From NCBI GenBank assembly GCA_016841185.1, contig JAENZQ010000002.1:169250-233249 (forward strand): a DNA stretch of 64,000 nucleotides. The letters are read 5' to 3'. The number at the start of each line of letters is the position of its first letter. The stretch's first letter is position 1. This DNA is from Anaerovorax odorimutans (GTDB lineage: Bacteria; Bacillota; Clostridia; Peptostreptococcales; JAAYPU01). Shown here in pieces: positions 37,168 to 46,568 of this stretch. Under the pieces are notes generated by a model that was not told where the DNA came from, ran no database searches, and was given only the letters and a program-made list of their open reading frames with translations. The translations under genes were made by a program, and so were the position numbers.

Positions 37168-38622
37168 TTATTTACATTTTTCAAAATCAACAGAGACTGT
37201 CTTTATATGAGTCATATCATAGATTGTATACATACCACCTAAGCGACCTTGGCCAGATTCTGTGCCAGGACTGCCGCCAAATGGTTGATGTGCCTCCCAG
37301 TAACAAGTGGATGCATTGATTGCAATATTTCCTGTTTGTAGTCTATCCGAGAAATATTTAGATCTTTTCAAACTGCTTGTGAATAGTGCCATTTGAAGCC
37401 CATATACGGTAGAATTCGCTATTTGCACGGCCTCTTCATCCGTTTCAAAGGATGTAATAGGAGCAACTGGGCCAAATGTTTCTTCATCATGTATTAACAT
37501 GCCGGGAACAACATTATCTAAGATTGTGGGCTGATAGTATAGATTAGTTGGAAATCCTTTTTCTCTACCACCACCGCAAATAATTTTCGCACCTTTTTTA
37601 ATAGCGTCTTTAATATGGGTATCTACTTTTTTCGCTGTTTCCTCACTATTCAAAGGTCCCATTGTGATACCAGATTCGAAAGGGCTTCCTACTTTGATTT
37701 CCTTTGTAATTCTAAGCAGCTCATCAATGAATTGATCTTTCACATTTTTTTGAACTAAAATTCTTTCAGTAGCGCAACATACTTGACCGGCATTCATGTA
37801 GCATCCGAAGGCAGCTTCTTTAGCAGCTTCTACAATATCTGCATCATCAAGCACAATTTGTGGGCCATTTCCTCCCATCTCAAGTAGCATTCTCTTCAAA
37901 AGTGCAATAGAAGCAATTTTCCTGCCGGTAACACCTTCCCCCGTAAAACCCACTGCATCTACCATAGGATGACCAACCATTGCTTCACCAACAGTAGAAC
38001 CGGGACCCGTTACTACGTTAAATACGCCTTTTGGTACGCCGGCAGCCTCAATACATTCTGCCATTAATAGAACGGTTATAGGTGTTAAGCTTGCAGGTTT
38101 CATGACCATTGTATTCCCTGTAACCAACCCTGGCGCAACATATTCTACAGGAATTACCATTGGGAAGTTCCAAGGAGTAATTGCCGCATATACACCATTT
38201 GGTTCTCGCTTAGTAAAGAATTTCTTATTAGGGTCATTTGAGAAGATGACATTGCCATCAATCCTTTTGATATCTTCTGCGGCAATTCTAAAGTTTAGAA
38301 TAGATTCTTCAACTTCGGGTAGTGATTCAAGCTCATAAGGTTTCCCTTGTTCCATGGTCATCCAATGCGCAATTTCTTCTTTTCTTTTTTCAATTTCATC
38401 AGCAATTTTATTACAAAGATCTGAACGGTAATTATCACCGGTTAGTTTAAAGGACTCCTTATTTACTGCTGCTGCTTGAACAGCACGGTCTACATCTTCT
38501 TTTGCTGCAACAGGGATTTCTGCGATTATTTCTCCGTCTATGGGGCTGACCACTTTAAATGTTTCTCCTGTTAAACTATCTACCCATTTACCGTCAATAT
38601 ACATTTTAAACTTCTTAGTCAT
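37168..38622 (-). CDS. NAD(P)-dependent aldehyde dehydrogenase (semialdehyde type)
   Basis: The 484-residue protein is a complete ALDH: AITPWNFPMVIP near the cofactor cleft, KPASLTPIT, GFTGEGVTGRKIA, the catalytic Glu in LLEMGGNGPQIVL and the catalytic Cys in GCYMNAGQVCCATERI (two adjacent Cys), with PFGGSPGTESGQGRLGG near the end. Size and motifs fit succinate or related semialdehyde dehydrogenases. In an operon with a saccharopine-dehydrogenase-like enzyme it probably oxidises an amino-acid-derived semialdehyde to the acid. Start ATG 38622 follows AAAGGAGG. Confidence 0.88.
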   Translation of the reverse strand: MTKKFKMYIDGKWVDSLTGETFKVVSPIDGEIIAEIPVAAKEDVDRAVQAAAVNKESFKLTGDNYRSDLCNKIADEIEKRKEEIAHWMTMEQGKPYELESLPEVEESILNFRIAAEDIKRIDGNVIFSNDPNKKFFTKREPNGVYAAITPWNFPMVIPVEYVAPGLVTGNTMVMKPASLTPITVLLMAECIEAAGVPKGVFNVVTGPGSTVGEAMVGHPMVDAVGFTGEGVTGRKIASIALLKRMLLEMGGNGPQIVLDDADIVEAAKEAAFGCYMNAGQVCCATERILVQKNVKDQFIDELLRITKEIKVGSPFESGITMGPLNSEETAKKVDTHIKDAIKKGAKIICGGGREKGFPTNLYYQPTILDNVVPGMLIHDEETFGPVAPITSFETDEEAVQIANSTVYGLQMALFTSSLKRSKYFSDRLQTGNIAINASTCYWEAHQPFGGSPGTESGQGRLGGMYTIYDMTHIKTVSVDFEKCK

Positions 38623-38660
38623 TCTTTTTCCTCCTTTAATAAAATTAAGACCTATACACT

Positions 38661-40073
38661 TTATAACAGATGTTCAAATTCTGTCGTAGAGAATTCTTCG
38701 CCATTTTCTTTTGCAAGTTTAGCTTTTCTAATGAATTCATAATCCTTTGCTTTAATCGGATATAGTAGAAGTAATATGAAGATTAATGCAATCAGCGCAG
38801 CAGGGATATATGTAATAAGCCCGTCTAACTTAGAAAGCATTTCAGTAGATTTAACCTCTGCGGTCCCGTCATAGCCAATAATGGTTAGAGCTAATCCCAT
38901 GGAGAACCCACTGATTGCAGCGCCAATTTTATAACCGAAAGTTGCAAAACTTATGATAGAACCCTCTAATTGTTCATTTGTTTTCATATACGCAAGATCA
39001 CAGATTTCATAAAAACAAACATAGTTGTACGCTGTCCATAATACAAAACAGCCGCCTGTCAAGATACCGTGAACAAGCATGATGCCAAAACTATTAACGC
39101 CAATCAATCCAATAATGATGTAACCTACAAAACCTACAATGAGTGCTAATTTAAAAGATTTTAATGAGCCAATTTTTTTACTTAGAATAGAAATAAATGG
39201 AACAAATATTATCCCGGCAAAAGTATAAGAGGACATAACAATGGAAAGCTGAGATGCCGGCAGCTCTAGTTTTTCACCGCCTACATACATAATGGATGCA
39301 AACACAATATTGATGGCAACAGTAGAGAAAAGATATACCAATACCACCGGGATGTACCCTTTGACTTTTAGCACTTCAATATAGGTAGAGATAATATTTC
39401 TTTCAGGTCTTACGACTTGGTCAAGAGGCGTTTCTAAATCTTTAGAAGCTGCCCATGTAGCGACAAAGCCAAGGGCTCCGATAGCACCTAAAACAAACAT
39501 TGTTACGGTCCATGAGGTCATTTCATTGAATCCGAGTCTTAGTACAAATTCTAAAGCGATAGGAACGATTCCGATAGCAATATTTCCTCCATTTCCAATG
39601 ACAGCCATTGCTTGCCTGATTTTCAACCTATCGACTTCATGATGTGCAATTTCAGGAAGCAATCCATAGAAGGGCACTTGTACACACGTAAAGCAAAGCC
39701 AAAATGCAAGACATACAAAAGTGTAGTATACGTATAAAGCCGGTCCCATTTCAATGCTCGGTCTGATAAAGCAAAGCCCAAAAGTAATAATAAATGGAAT
39801 TATTGTTTTAATCATCATAGGGCGCCTACGGCCTTTAGGATTTTTACTTATATCATTGAGATAGCCAACTACAGGGTCTGTAAAGGCATCCCAAATCATT
39901 GCAATAGATAATATGGTTCCCCCTATTGCCGGGGCAATGCCAACATAATCTGTCAAGTAGTATAAAAAGTAATTAAAGAATAAGAAATAAACGAAATACT
40001 CACCAAGAGTACCTACTGAAAAGGCCCAAATTCTTCCGGTCGATAGTCTTCTGACCTCACTTTGAGTTGTCAT
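38661..40073 (-). CDS. GPH-family (MFS) cation symporter
   Basis: The 470-residue protein has twelve helices and the glycoside-pentoside-hexuronide:cation symporter signature: YYLTDYVGIAPAIGGTIL, then DAFTDPVVGYLNDIS with the conserved Asp pair and RRPMMI, then YCFTCVQVPFYGLLPEI-like helix 4. Members move sugars or small acids with H+ or Na+. In this operon a substrate feeding the dehydrogenases is likely. Start ATG 40073 follows AAAAGGAGTGATG. The spacing of 23 bp to the upstream gene supports cotranscription from the sigma-54 promoter at 41345. Confidence 0.85.
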   Translation of the reverse strand: MTTQSEVRRLSTGRIWAFSVGTLGEYFVYFLFFNYFLYYLTDYVGIAPAIGGTILSIAMIWDAFTDPVVGYLNDISKNPKGRRRPMMIKTIIPFIITFGLCFIRPSIEMGPALYVYYTFVCLAFWLCFTCVQVPFYGLLPEIAHHEVDRLKIRQAMAVIGNGGNIAIGIVPIALEFVLRLGFNEMTSWTVTMFVLGAIGALGFVATWAASKDLETPLDQVVRPERNIISTYIEVLKVKGYIPVVLVYLFSTVAINIVFASIMYVGGEKLELPASQLSIVMSSYTFAGIIFVPFISILSKKIGSLKSFKLALIVGFVGYIIIGLIGVNSFGIMLVHGILTGGCFVLWTAYNYVCFYEICDLAYMKTNEQLEGSIISFATFGYKIGAAISGFSMGLALTIIGYDGTAEVKSTEMLSKLDGLITYIPAALIALIFILLLLYPIKAKDYEFIRKAKLAKENGEEFSTTEFEHLL

Positions 40074-40096
40074 AAAACATCACTCCTTTTTTGTTT

Positions 40097-41308
40097 TTAT
40101 ATAATTTTTTGAGCATTAATAGGCTCAAAATTATCAATTGAAATAGGAGTCTCCATATTGACGTAGACGTACATATCTCGCTTCGAAAGCTCTTTAAAAA
40201 ATATTTCAGGATTGACTCCTCTTTCTGCTCCAAATGCGCCTCTTTCAGTAACATCACCTCTAACAATCATTTGTGCAACAATGGATGGAGGTGCTCCGGT
40301 GTTCAACTCAGTTGATGAGCAATTAAATTTTTTGTTTTCTCTCGCAATGGAATCTACTGTATACTTCACAGACTTTCCATCTTTTGTTCCTATCACTTCA
40401 GCCCGAAGAATATCACAGTCTTTTACTACGGCATTTGAGTCTTTAGGAATATTTTGAATGACCGCATTTAACATATCTGCTGGCTTCAGCTTAATACCTT
40501 CTACAACTTCTATCTCATCCTGAGAGGCAAATCCAATATCCGCCAAGAATGCGACTTTATCGTGGAAATCTTGTGGTAAGGCCAACTTAAAGAGTACATT
40601 TTTTAAACCTTTGCCTTTCCAAGCTTGGGGCATTGTTGCAGGCTCTGAATGAATAGTATGGTAGGCATATGCAGGACCGAGGGGAAGCGGAAAATCTATG
40701 AGCTCAAGACCAGAGCGAGGGTCTACGTCAACATGCTTTCCATTAATATATTCAACCGGCCTCATTGTAAACTCTTCCATAATTGTCTTTATAGAATATG
40801 GAACACTAAATACTTCATTGGTTTCAGTCCAATCACCGCAACCATTCAAAACATTTATCGTTTCCACGGTATCAAGTCTGTCAACAGCATATCTTGCAAG
40901 TATATTTATTGTTCCTGGCGTGCCTCCCATGCTTAATACAGCAGTTAATCCAGCGTCTTTAAATTCTTGGTCTAATTTCATTTGCTCTAATGTAACATGA
41001 AAAAGCCCACCCAAATCGGTATAGTGAATTTTCTCTTTTAGGCAAGCTTTCATGACATAAAGGTTTACTTTATATGTGCACCCATTAATGACACAATCAT
41101 ATCCTCTGATTGTTTTTCTGACTTGTTCAACATCAAAAGCATCACAAAAAACGGCTTTGCATTTTAGTCCGTTTTTAGAAGCCACTGCTTTTGCTTTTTC
41201 ATAATTAAAGTCAGCAACTAAAATTTCTTTGACATCTTCGCTTCTTGCAAGGTCATTTACAGTTAAGCTGCTCATTTGACCGGCTCCTCCGAGCACTACA
41301 ATCTTCAT
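40097..41308 (-). CDS. Saccharopine dehydrogenase-like NAD(P)-dependent oxidoreductase
   Basis: The 403-residue protein begins with a Rossmann fold, KIVVLGGAGQMSS, followed by the LVADFNYEKAKAVA strand with an acidic residue suited to NAD binding. The C-terminal part matches Lys9/saccharopine-dehydrogenase-type catalytic domains (AVLSMGGTPGTINILARYAVD). Relatives oxidise amino acids at the omega-amine or split saccharopine. The start is set at ATG 41308 because AAGGAG lies eight bases before it. It is the first gene of the operon, right behind a sigma-54 promoter. A related gene lies at 51609-52829. Confidence 0.83.
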   Translation of the reverse strand: MKIVVLGGAGQMSSLTVNDLARSEDVKEILVADFNYEKAKAVASKNGLKCKAVFCDAFDVEQVRKTIRGYDCVINGCTYKVNLYVMKACLKEKIHYTDLGGLFHVTLEQMKLDQEFKDAGLTAVLSMGGTPGTINILARYAVDRLDTVETINVLNGCGDWTETNEVFSVPYSIKTIMEEFTMRPVEYINGKHVDVDPRSGLELIDFPLPLGPAYAYHTIHSEPATMPQAWKGKGLKNVLFKLALPQDFHDKVAFLADIGFASQDEIEVVEGIKLKPADMLNAVIQNIPKDSNAVVKDCDILRAEVIGTKDGKSVKYTVDSIARENKKFNCSSTELNTGAPPSIVAQMIVRGDVTERGAFGAERGVNPEIFFKELSKRDMYVYVNMETPISIDNFEPINAQKII

Positions 41309-41344
41309 TAACATCACTCCTTTTTTGTAATGCCCTTTATTAAC

Positions 41345-41359
41345 GCAATTGTTATGCCA
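41345..41359 (-). promoter_or_regulatory. Sigma-54 promoter of the island catabolic operon
   Basis: On the minus strand TGGCATAACAATTGC has the invariant GG and GC separated by exactly ten bases, matching the RpoN -24/-12 pattern. Transcription would begin near 41333, about 25 bases before ATG 41308. The PAS/AAA+ sigma-54 activator gene is directly upstream, making it the obvious partner. Confidence 0.85.
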
Positions 41360-41488
41360 TATTAATACTTACTGTAATTTCAACGGTTATGAGTTTTAGA
41401 CTGGTAGATAGAATTGGTTTAGTTTCTTTTTAGAAACTCTGGTAATGCCTTATGCTATTTCTTTAAGCCCGGATAGTCGTAGATAAAA

Positions 41489-41529
41489 AAGTTTCCTCTC
41501 GGCAACCTATAATTGCCAAAAGGAAACTT
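41489..41529 (-). terminator. Terminator of the sigma-54 activator gene
   Basis: AAGTTTCC and GGAAACTT pair at the ends (41489-41496 with 41522-41529), with an inner GGCAA/TTGCC stem, and six T residues follow leftward. The stem starts within the stop codon, leaving the promoter at 41345 free. Confidence 0.85.
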
Positions 41530-42955
41530 ATGCTCTTAATTTTTCTTTTTTTGCTTTTTTTAAACCATATTTTTTCATTTTTTTAGAAATTGTCGATTTA
41601 TTTACTTTTAAAATTTTAGAAACCTCATTTGCAGTTTTGCATTGAGATATTAAATTTATTAAAAGGTTTTTTTCAAATGTTTCGATTTGTTCCTTGAGAG
41701 AACTACTTGAATATTTCTCCTCGAGGTTGGAAGGCATAAAATCTTTATAGATCTGATTAGTTATTTCATTTTCAGTGATTTCATTTTTATCTGATATAAG
41801 CATACTTCTTTCAATAATATTCTTAAGCTCTCTTATGTTACCGGGCCAATTATATTCTGTTAGTACTTTTAAAGCTGCATAATCAAGAGTTTTATGCTGT
41901 TTATATTTTTTATTGAACTGTTCAATGAAAAAAGTACTCAGTTTAATGATATCCTTCGGTCTGTTTCTTAAAGGAGGCAACTCTAAAGGAATTATATTAA
42001 GCCTATAATATAAATCCTCTCTGAATTTTCCATTAGTAATGGCTTTTCTTAGATTAATATTCGTTGCTGCAATGATTCTTACATCTATTGGGATAGGTTT
42101 TGACCCACCAATGCGAATAATTTCTTTTTCTTGCAATGCCCTCAATAATTTTGATTGTATTTGTATAGGAAGTTCACCGATTTCATCAAGGAATAACGTA
42201 CCTTTATGGGCTAATTCGAAAAAGCCAAGCTTTCCACTACTCTTAGCTCCTGTGAAAGACCCGCTTTCATAACCAAATAATTCTGATTCGACTAAATTCT
42301 CCGGAATAGCTGAACAATTCACTTTTATAAATGGACCCTTTTTTCTGTTGCTATTTTGGTAAATAAAGTTGGCAAGTACTTCTTTGCCTGTTCCGGACTC
42401 TCCTGTTATGAGAATGGTTGTCTCCCATTGGCTAAGTCTTAAAGCCATCTTCATTATATTTCTCATGGATTCACTTTCAGCAATGATTTGTTCATCTGAT
42501 TGATTTTGCTTTCTTAAATATTCTAATTCTTTTTCATATTTTTCGTTGATTCTATCTTTTTCTTTTAATATTTCTTTTAACTTAATTGTTTCTGTAATAT
42601 CACGTTCGGTACTAATAATAAGTTCAACCTTATTATTTCGTACCAGTGGTATACCTGTAATAAAAACTTGTCCACCATCACCAAGCTCTTGAATTAAGCT
42701 CTCCTCTACACCGCTTTGAATTGATTTAAGAGATACAGATTCTGTAACATATCCTTCTTTAAGAAGCTGTCTCATATTTTTTCCTATAAGTTGCTCTCTT
42801 GATAAGCCACCGGTTTTTATGGACTCATCATTGACAAGTAAAGTATCACCACTTCCATCCGTAATATAGATGCCTACATTTATGCAATTGAAGATTTTAA
42901 GTAGCTCATTATAGTAGCGTTTAATAAAGTTTGCTGAAATATGCAAGTGTTCCAT
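41528..42955 (-). CDS. PAS-domain sigma-54-dependent transcriptional activator
   Basis: The 475-residue regulator has an N-terminal PAS domain (about 12-125; IGVYITDGSGDTLLVNDES), a coiled linker (about 125-160), an AAA+ domain (about 165-390; Walker A GESGTGKE, sigma-54 loop GSFTGA, Walker B GTLFLDEIGE, LREL region NIRELKNIIERS) and a Fis-like HTH (TANEVSKILKVNKSTISKKM). There is no receiver, so a small molecule or redox state bound by PAS should control it. Ser replaces Ala in the GAFTGA loop. It lies upstream of, and collinear with, the dehydrogenase operon that carries an RpoN promoter. Start ATG 42955 follows AAAAGGAGAG. Confidence 0.93.
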   Translation of the reverse strand: MEHLHISANFIKRYYNELLKIFNCINVGIYITDGSGDTLLVNDESIKTGGLSREQLIGKNMRQLLKEGYVTESVSLKSIQSGVEESLIQELGDGGQVFITGIPLVRNNKVELIISTERDITETIKLKEILKEKDRINEKYEKELEYLRKQNQSDEQIIAESESMRNIMKMALRLSQWETTILITGESGTGKEVLANFIYQNSNRKKGPFIKVNCSAIPENLVESELFGYESGSFTGAKSSGKLGFFELAHKGTLFLDEIGELPIQIQSKLLRALQEKEIIRIGGSKPIPIDVRIIAATNINLRKAITNGKFREDLYYRLNIIPLELPPLRNRPKDIIKLSTFFIEQFNKKYKQHKTLDYAALKVLTEYNWPGNIRELKNIIERSMLISDKNEITENEITNQIYKDFMPSNLEEKYSSSSLKEQIETFEKNLLINLISQCKTANEVSKILKVNKSTISKKMKKYGLKKAKKEKLRA

Positions 42956-42995
42956 ATCTTTCTCTCCTTTTCATTTTTATTTTTTCAAATAAAAA

Positions 42996-43023
42996 AGACC
43001 AACACAAATTTATGTGCCGGTCT
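42996..43023 (-). terminator. Terminator after the REC-DUF2294 gene
   Basis: AGACCAACACA (42996-43006) pairs with TGTGCCGGTCT (43013-43023) with one mismatch, over a 6-base loop, and six T residues follow leftward. It separates the two-component operon from the sigma-54 activator gene. Confidence 0.75.
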
Positions 43024-43183
43024 ATTAAAAGCGTTTTTGGTGTCTTTTAATCTTTTTGCCGGAAAATTCTAATATTGGAATATTATATTAGTGTTTTCCC
43101 AACTGCCAGGCGTACTGTCAGTGGAACTTAATTATAAATTAAATATAACATGAGATAAAATGTATTTCAATGATTTTAAGTAA

Positions 43184-43933
43184 TTAATTACGGTTTAATC
43201 TAATGACATCAGTGTTTAATACTGGGTTAATATTGATTTCAGTAATAATGATATTACATTGGATTTCTTTAAATAGCATATCTTCAATTTCTTTTTTTAA
43301 TAATTGATAGAGTAAACGCCTATTCTGTTCTACTAAAGCGACATTTTTACCATTTTGTAGCAAGGTAATTTCGAGTCGTGTTAGAACGTCTATACAGGTT
43401 ATTTCTATTTGGTCATTTAAAATAATCACTTTTACATCTTTAGGACCCTTTCCAGTATGCTTTTTTAGAATCTTAGATAGGTAACACTTAATATCTGATT
43501 CACACACTTTTTTTTGTGCATAAGTCATATTAAAGAGTTTTTTTCGTTGAAGAGTAATATCATTTGCAAGTGTAATTAAGTCTTGATCAAATTGATCTAA
43601 ATTTATAGGTTTCAGAATATATTTATTCACACCAATATCGATTGTTTTAATAATTGAGTTTACATCTTGTAAGGCTGATGTAATAATAATTGGGTTTGAA
43701 TACCCTGTCTTTCTTATTTTTTCAATCATTTCAATCCCGCTGTAGTCAGGCATTAAGAGGTCAGTAATGATAATATCAGGATGGATTTCTTTAAATTGAT
43801 CCCAACCTTCCTTCCCGTCTTTTGCAGATATTACTAACGAGAACCTTCTCTTTAGAAATCGTACTAAAGGTTGTAATGTATCTTCTTCATCTTCTACATA
43901 GAGCAGCTTTAAATCATAAATTTCTTTTCTCAT
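43184..43933 (-). CDS. Response regulator with C-terminal DUF2294 domain
   Basis: The 249-residue protein has a receiver (about 8-125; E14/D15, phospho-acceptor Asp58 in IIITDLLMPDYSG, Lys in KYILKPI). A domain resembling DUF2294 follows (about 135-245; KHTGKGPKDVKVIILNDQIE, then VLTRLEITLLQNGKNVALVE, then a helix with RRLLYQLL). DUF2294 proteins normally stand alone and have no known function; no DNA-binding domain is present, so output may be protein or ligand binding. The start is set at ATG 43933 after GAGGTGAGG; an upstream GTG frame overlaps the kinase. It is 34 bp downstream of the kinase, its presumed partner. Confidence 0.8.
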   Translation of the reverse strand: MRKEIYDLKLLYVEDEEDTLQPLVRFLKRRFSLVISAKDGKEGWDQFKEIHPDIIITDLLMPDYSGIEMIEKIRKTGYSNPIIITSALQDVNSIIKTIDIGVNKYILKPINLDQFDQDLITLANDITLQRKKLFNMTYAQKKVCESDIKCYLSKILKKHTGKGPKDVKVIILNDQIEITCIDVLTRLEITLLQNGKNVALVEQNRRLLYQLLKKEIEDMLFKEIQCNIIITEININPVLNTDVIRLNRN

Positions 43934-43967
43934 ATCAAACCTCACCTCATTATTTATTATTCTAAAA

Positions 43968-46127
43968 TTACGCATAACGCTCATCGTAAACAGGTAATTT
44001 TATACAACAAAGCACACCGTTTTTTACGTTTTCAAACGTGATTGTACCATTCATATGCTCTTCAATAATGATTTTTGACATATATAAACCAATCCCAGTC
44101 CCCTGCCCTAACGTCTTAGTTGTAAAATAAGGCGTAAATATCTTGCTCATTACTTCAGAAGAAATAGGTTGCCCACTATTAAATATGCTAATTACTACAA
44201 TGGAATCCACTTTAGTAATTTTAATACGAATTACTCTATTGTTACTGTTGGCTTCTTCTAAAGCATCTTTTGCATTATTTAAAATATTGGAAATGACCTG
44301 TGAAAATTCATTTTTATATCCATAGACAAAAGCATCAGAAATCAGATTCATTTCAAGAGAGATGCTATTTGAATGAATGCTTTGCTCTATAAGATCGACT
44401 GAAAAAGAGACAGCATTATAAATAGAAAAGGGTGTTTTTTGCTTTGAAGGGCTTAAAAAATCTCGAAAATCGTTAATTGTCTGTGACATATTACTTATAA
44501 TCTGGTTGGATTTTTCTATAACAGATTGGAGATGTTTTTCATTAAGATCATCATATTCGAATGCATCCTTCAACTCAGCAAGCATAATTCCAAGACTATT
44601 GAGTGGCTGTCTCCATTGATGCGCTATATTGCCAATCATTTCCCCCATTTTGGCATGTCTGGACTGATATATCATTACTGCGTCTTTCTGTCTATTTTTT
44701 TGTACCTCTGCATTAACCATTGCTTGCAGCTTCGAGTTAAGTTCTTCAAGTTTCTTTAAAGTTTCTTTAAGGTTTTCATCTTTTTCAAATCTTTCTATGG
44801 ATAGCTGCTCAATAGCAAGAGCAGCTTCTGTTGCAGCGCCCTGTGTCTTTTCTACAGCATTATTGATAAGAGTGGATTCAATTGAATCCGTTGTCTTGTA
44901 TTCAAGCTCTTTCATTAAATCCTTTATAATATTTTGCATTGTATAAACTGATTTAATAAAGTGCCCTAAATCATCGTTTGTTTTTAATAGTACTTCAGGA
45001 ATCTCCCTCGTAAAATCACCGATTTCAATGTAGCGTAGTTGATTAGTAACCGTATCCATTGTTTTGGAGACTCTTTTAGAAAAACGATATGCTATAAAGA
45101 TGGTAATGATAATACATGAAAATGTTAAAAAGAACATAAAAACACTTAATAACCAGATGGGTTGAAATACTTCTGACCGAGGTGCTACCAAAACAAGAGC
45201 CCAACCGTTTGAAAGTTTACTGTATCCTATTATTTTGCCCTTATCTTCGTATTCTATGGTGCCAAAGGGCTTATCAGAGGATTGATTGATTATATAAGAA
45301 ATGTTGTTGCGCTCCAAGCTTTGTTCATTAGGTCTTGTAATATCATCTGGATAAATGATAATGTCATTGCTTTCATCAAGAAGAAAAGCGTAACCGTTTT
45401 GATATACATCCATTTCTTTTATGGACTTCTGAATGTAATCAAAGTTTGTATCCATTCCAACAACACCTAATATAGCATCGTCAATAATGATTGGAACGAC
45501 ATAAGATATGACTGTAACATGAGATAAAGTTGTGTTTTCAAGACCGATTTCTCTATAAGGTTTAAACCATAAAGGTTTTCCGGCAGCCAATGTATCATAT
45601 AAGAACTTCATACCAGGCTCATTGGGATCAAGTGAGTTAACGCATGGATAAGTCCATTCATCTGAGAAAATGTCTGGAAAACTTCTAGCGGTATCGTCAT
45701 TCATCCTGTAAAGAGTACCTTTTTTCGTAATGTCCTCATACCATATTTCAATAAATTTATTATTTGTATAATAGGGATTGAAAGTTACATAGAGTCCAAA
45801 AGCATTATTATTATTTGAAACAAAATACTCTATAGTGTCATCAAGCTTTTTTTCATATCCTTCAATGTAATATGGATTATTTTTAAATTCATCCATATTA
45901 AAAGATCCGGAAATTATAGAAAGAAGTGAATCAACATAACTTTCAGTTTTCTCAAGTGATTGGCTGAACTCATTGGCATAGCTTCTTGCCATATAAGTCA
46001 ATTTATTGCTTGCTTCTTTCTTTATTAAATTAGATCCCAGATATAGGCTAAACCCTCCAATTAGAAATGAAATAAAAATGCAGCATAAAATGATAAAAAG
46101 CAAAATTTTTGAACTAAATTTTTTCAA
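43968..46127 (-). CDS. Cache-domain sensor histidine kinase with GNIAHQWRQPLN-type H box
   Basis: The 719-residue kinase has helix 1 (about 7-29), a large double-Cache-like outside domain (about 35-320; IEYFVSNNNNAFGLYVTFNP, then VVGMDTNFDYIQKSI), helix 2 (about 332-355), HAMP (about 356-412), a coiled coil (about 430-490), the phospho-acceptor in IGNIAHQWRQPLNSLG, and HATPase_c (NILNNAKDALEEA, GQGTGIGLYMSK). This H-box class is frequent in Cache kinases. The start is TTG 46127 with GAGGTGAT upstream. It is the last complete gene before the recombinase remnant and the tRNA junction of the island. Likely ligand: a small organic acid or amino acid. Confidence 0.88.
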   Translation of the reverse strand: MKKFSSKILLFIILCCIFISFLIGGFSLYLGSNLIKKEASNKLTYMARSYANEFSQSLEKTESYVDSLLSIISGSFNMDEFKNNPYYIEGYEKKLDDTIEYFVSNNNNAFGLYVTFNPYYTNNKFIEIWYEDITKKGTLYRMNDDTARSFPDIFSDEWTYPCVNSLDPNEPGMKFLYDTLAAGKPLWFKPYREIGLENTTLSHVTVISYVVPIIIDDAILGVVGMDTNFDYIQKSIKEMDVYQNGYAFLLDESNDIIIYPDDITRPNEQSLERNNISYIINQSSDKPFGTIEYEDKGKIIGYSKLSNGWALVLVAPRSEVFQPIWLLSVFMFFLTFSCIIITIFIAYRFSKRVSKTMDTVTNQLRYIEIGDFTREIPEVLLKTNDDLGHFIKSVYTMQNIIKDLMKELEYKTTDSIESTLINNAVEKTQGAATEAALAIEQLSIERFEKDENLKETLKKLEELNSKLQAMVNAEVQKNRQKDAVMIYQSRHAKMGEMIGNIAHQWRQPLNSLGIMLAELKDAFEYDDLNEKHLQSVIEKSNQIISNMSQTINDFRDFLSPSKQKTPFSIYNAVSFSVDLIEQSIHSNSISLEMNLISDAFVYGYKNEFSQVISNILNNAKDALEEANSNNRVIRIKITKVDSIVVISIFNSGQPISSEVMSKIFTPYFTTKTLGQGTGIGLYMSKIIIEEHMNGTITFENVKNGVLCCIKLPVYDERYA

Positions 46128-46331
46128 ACTATCACCTCAGAACTGCTTCACTTTAAAATAGCTGTATAAATTAAAACTGTATCCTGTTATATGACTTATT
46201 ATACATCAAAATAATGAACACTTCGTAAATATAATAAAAATAATTAGGTTCAAAGGTACTCACGAATAAAGGGTACTATTATGTTTTCTTTTTAGCCCCT
46301 CGACCAAAATCAGTGCCTTCGCCGCCAATAA

Positions 46332-46487
46332 AATCTGAATCGTTATAAACGCCCGGATTTGTTTAAGCTGATGACCGTTTTAGGTCATAGTGATACTAAT
46401 ACTATACGAAGATATTTACACCTCGCAAACCAAGTCATCATTAGTAAATCCAACGTTTCCAACATAGATTCCTTCATGAAAAAGTGA
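46332..46487 (+). pseudogene. C-terminal remnant of the island tyrosine recombinase (integrase)
   Basis: The plus-strand frame gives 51 residues beginning NLNRYKRPDLFKLMTVLGHS and continuing with DTNTIRRYLHLANQ. LGHSD...T..RYLH is the C-terminal hallmark of phage-type integrases: the conserved His/Gly turn and the catalytic Tyr. An in-frame stop precedes it at 46329, and no box-I Arg region is found between it and the kinase gene. It ends 82 bp from the tRNA-Arg end, the usual site for the integrase of a tRNA-inserted element. The enzyme cannot be active. Confidence 0.85.
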
Positions 46488-46530
46488 GTGATTAATCATG
46501 TTGATTTCAACAAAATATACAAAAAACTAA

Positions 46531-46560
46531 AAACCCTGCAATGTAGTAATTGCAAGGTTT
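46531..46560 (-). terminator. Terminator of the tRNA-Val/tRNA-Arg unit
   Basis: A 12-bp stem with one mismatch (46531-46542 with 46549-46560, arm AAACCCTGCAAT) lies eight bases past the tRNA-Arg CCA end and is followed leftward by TTTTTAGTTTTTT. Being inside the island, it replaces the original terminator now at 29388-29412. Confidence 0.85.
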
Positions 46561-46568
46561 TTCTTGTT

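Noticed and set aside
43100..43125. Sigma-54 promoter upstream of the PAS activator gene (TGGCAGTTGGG)
   Set aside because: No GC at the required ten-base distance from GG.
46380..46500. Minus-strand peptides such as HEGIYVGNVGFTNDDLVCEV that look coding
   Set aside because: The plus strand of the same stretch encodes a clear tyrosine-recombinase C-terminus; the minus-strand frames are short and interrupted.
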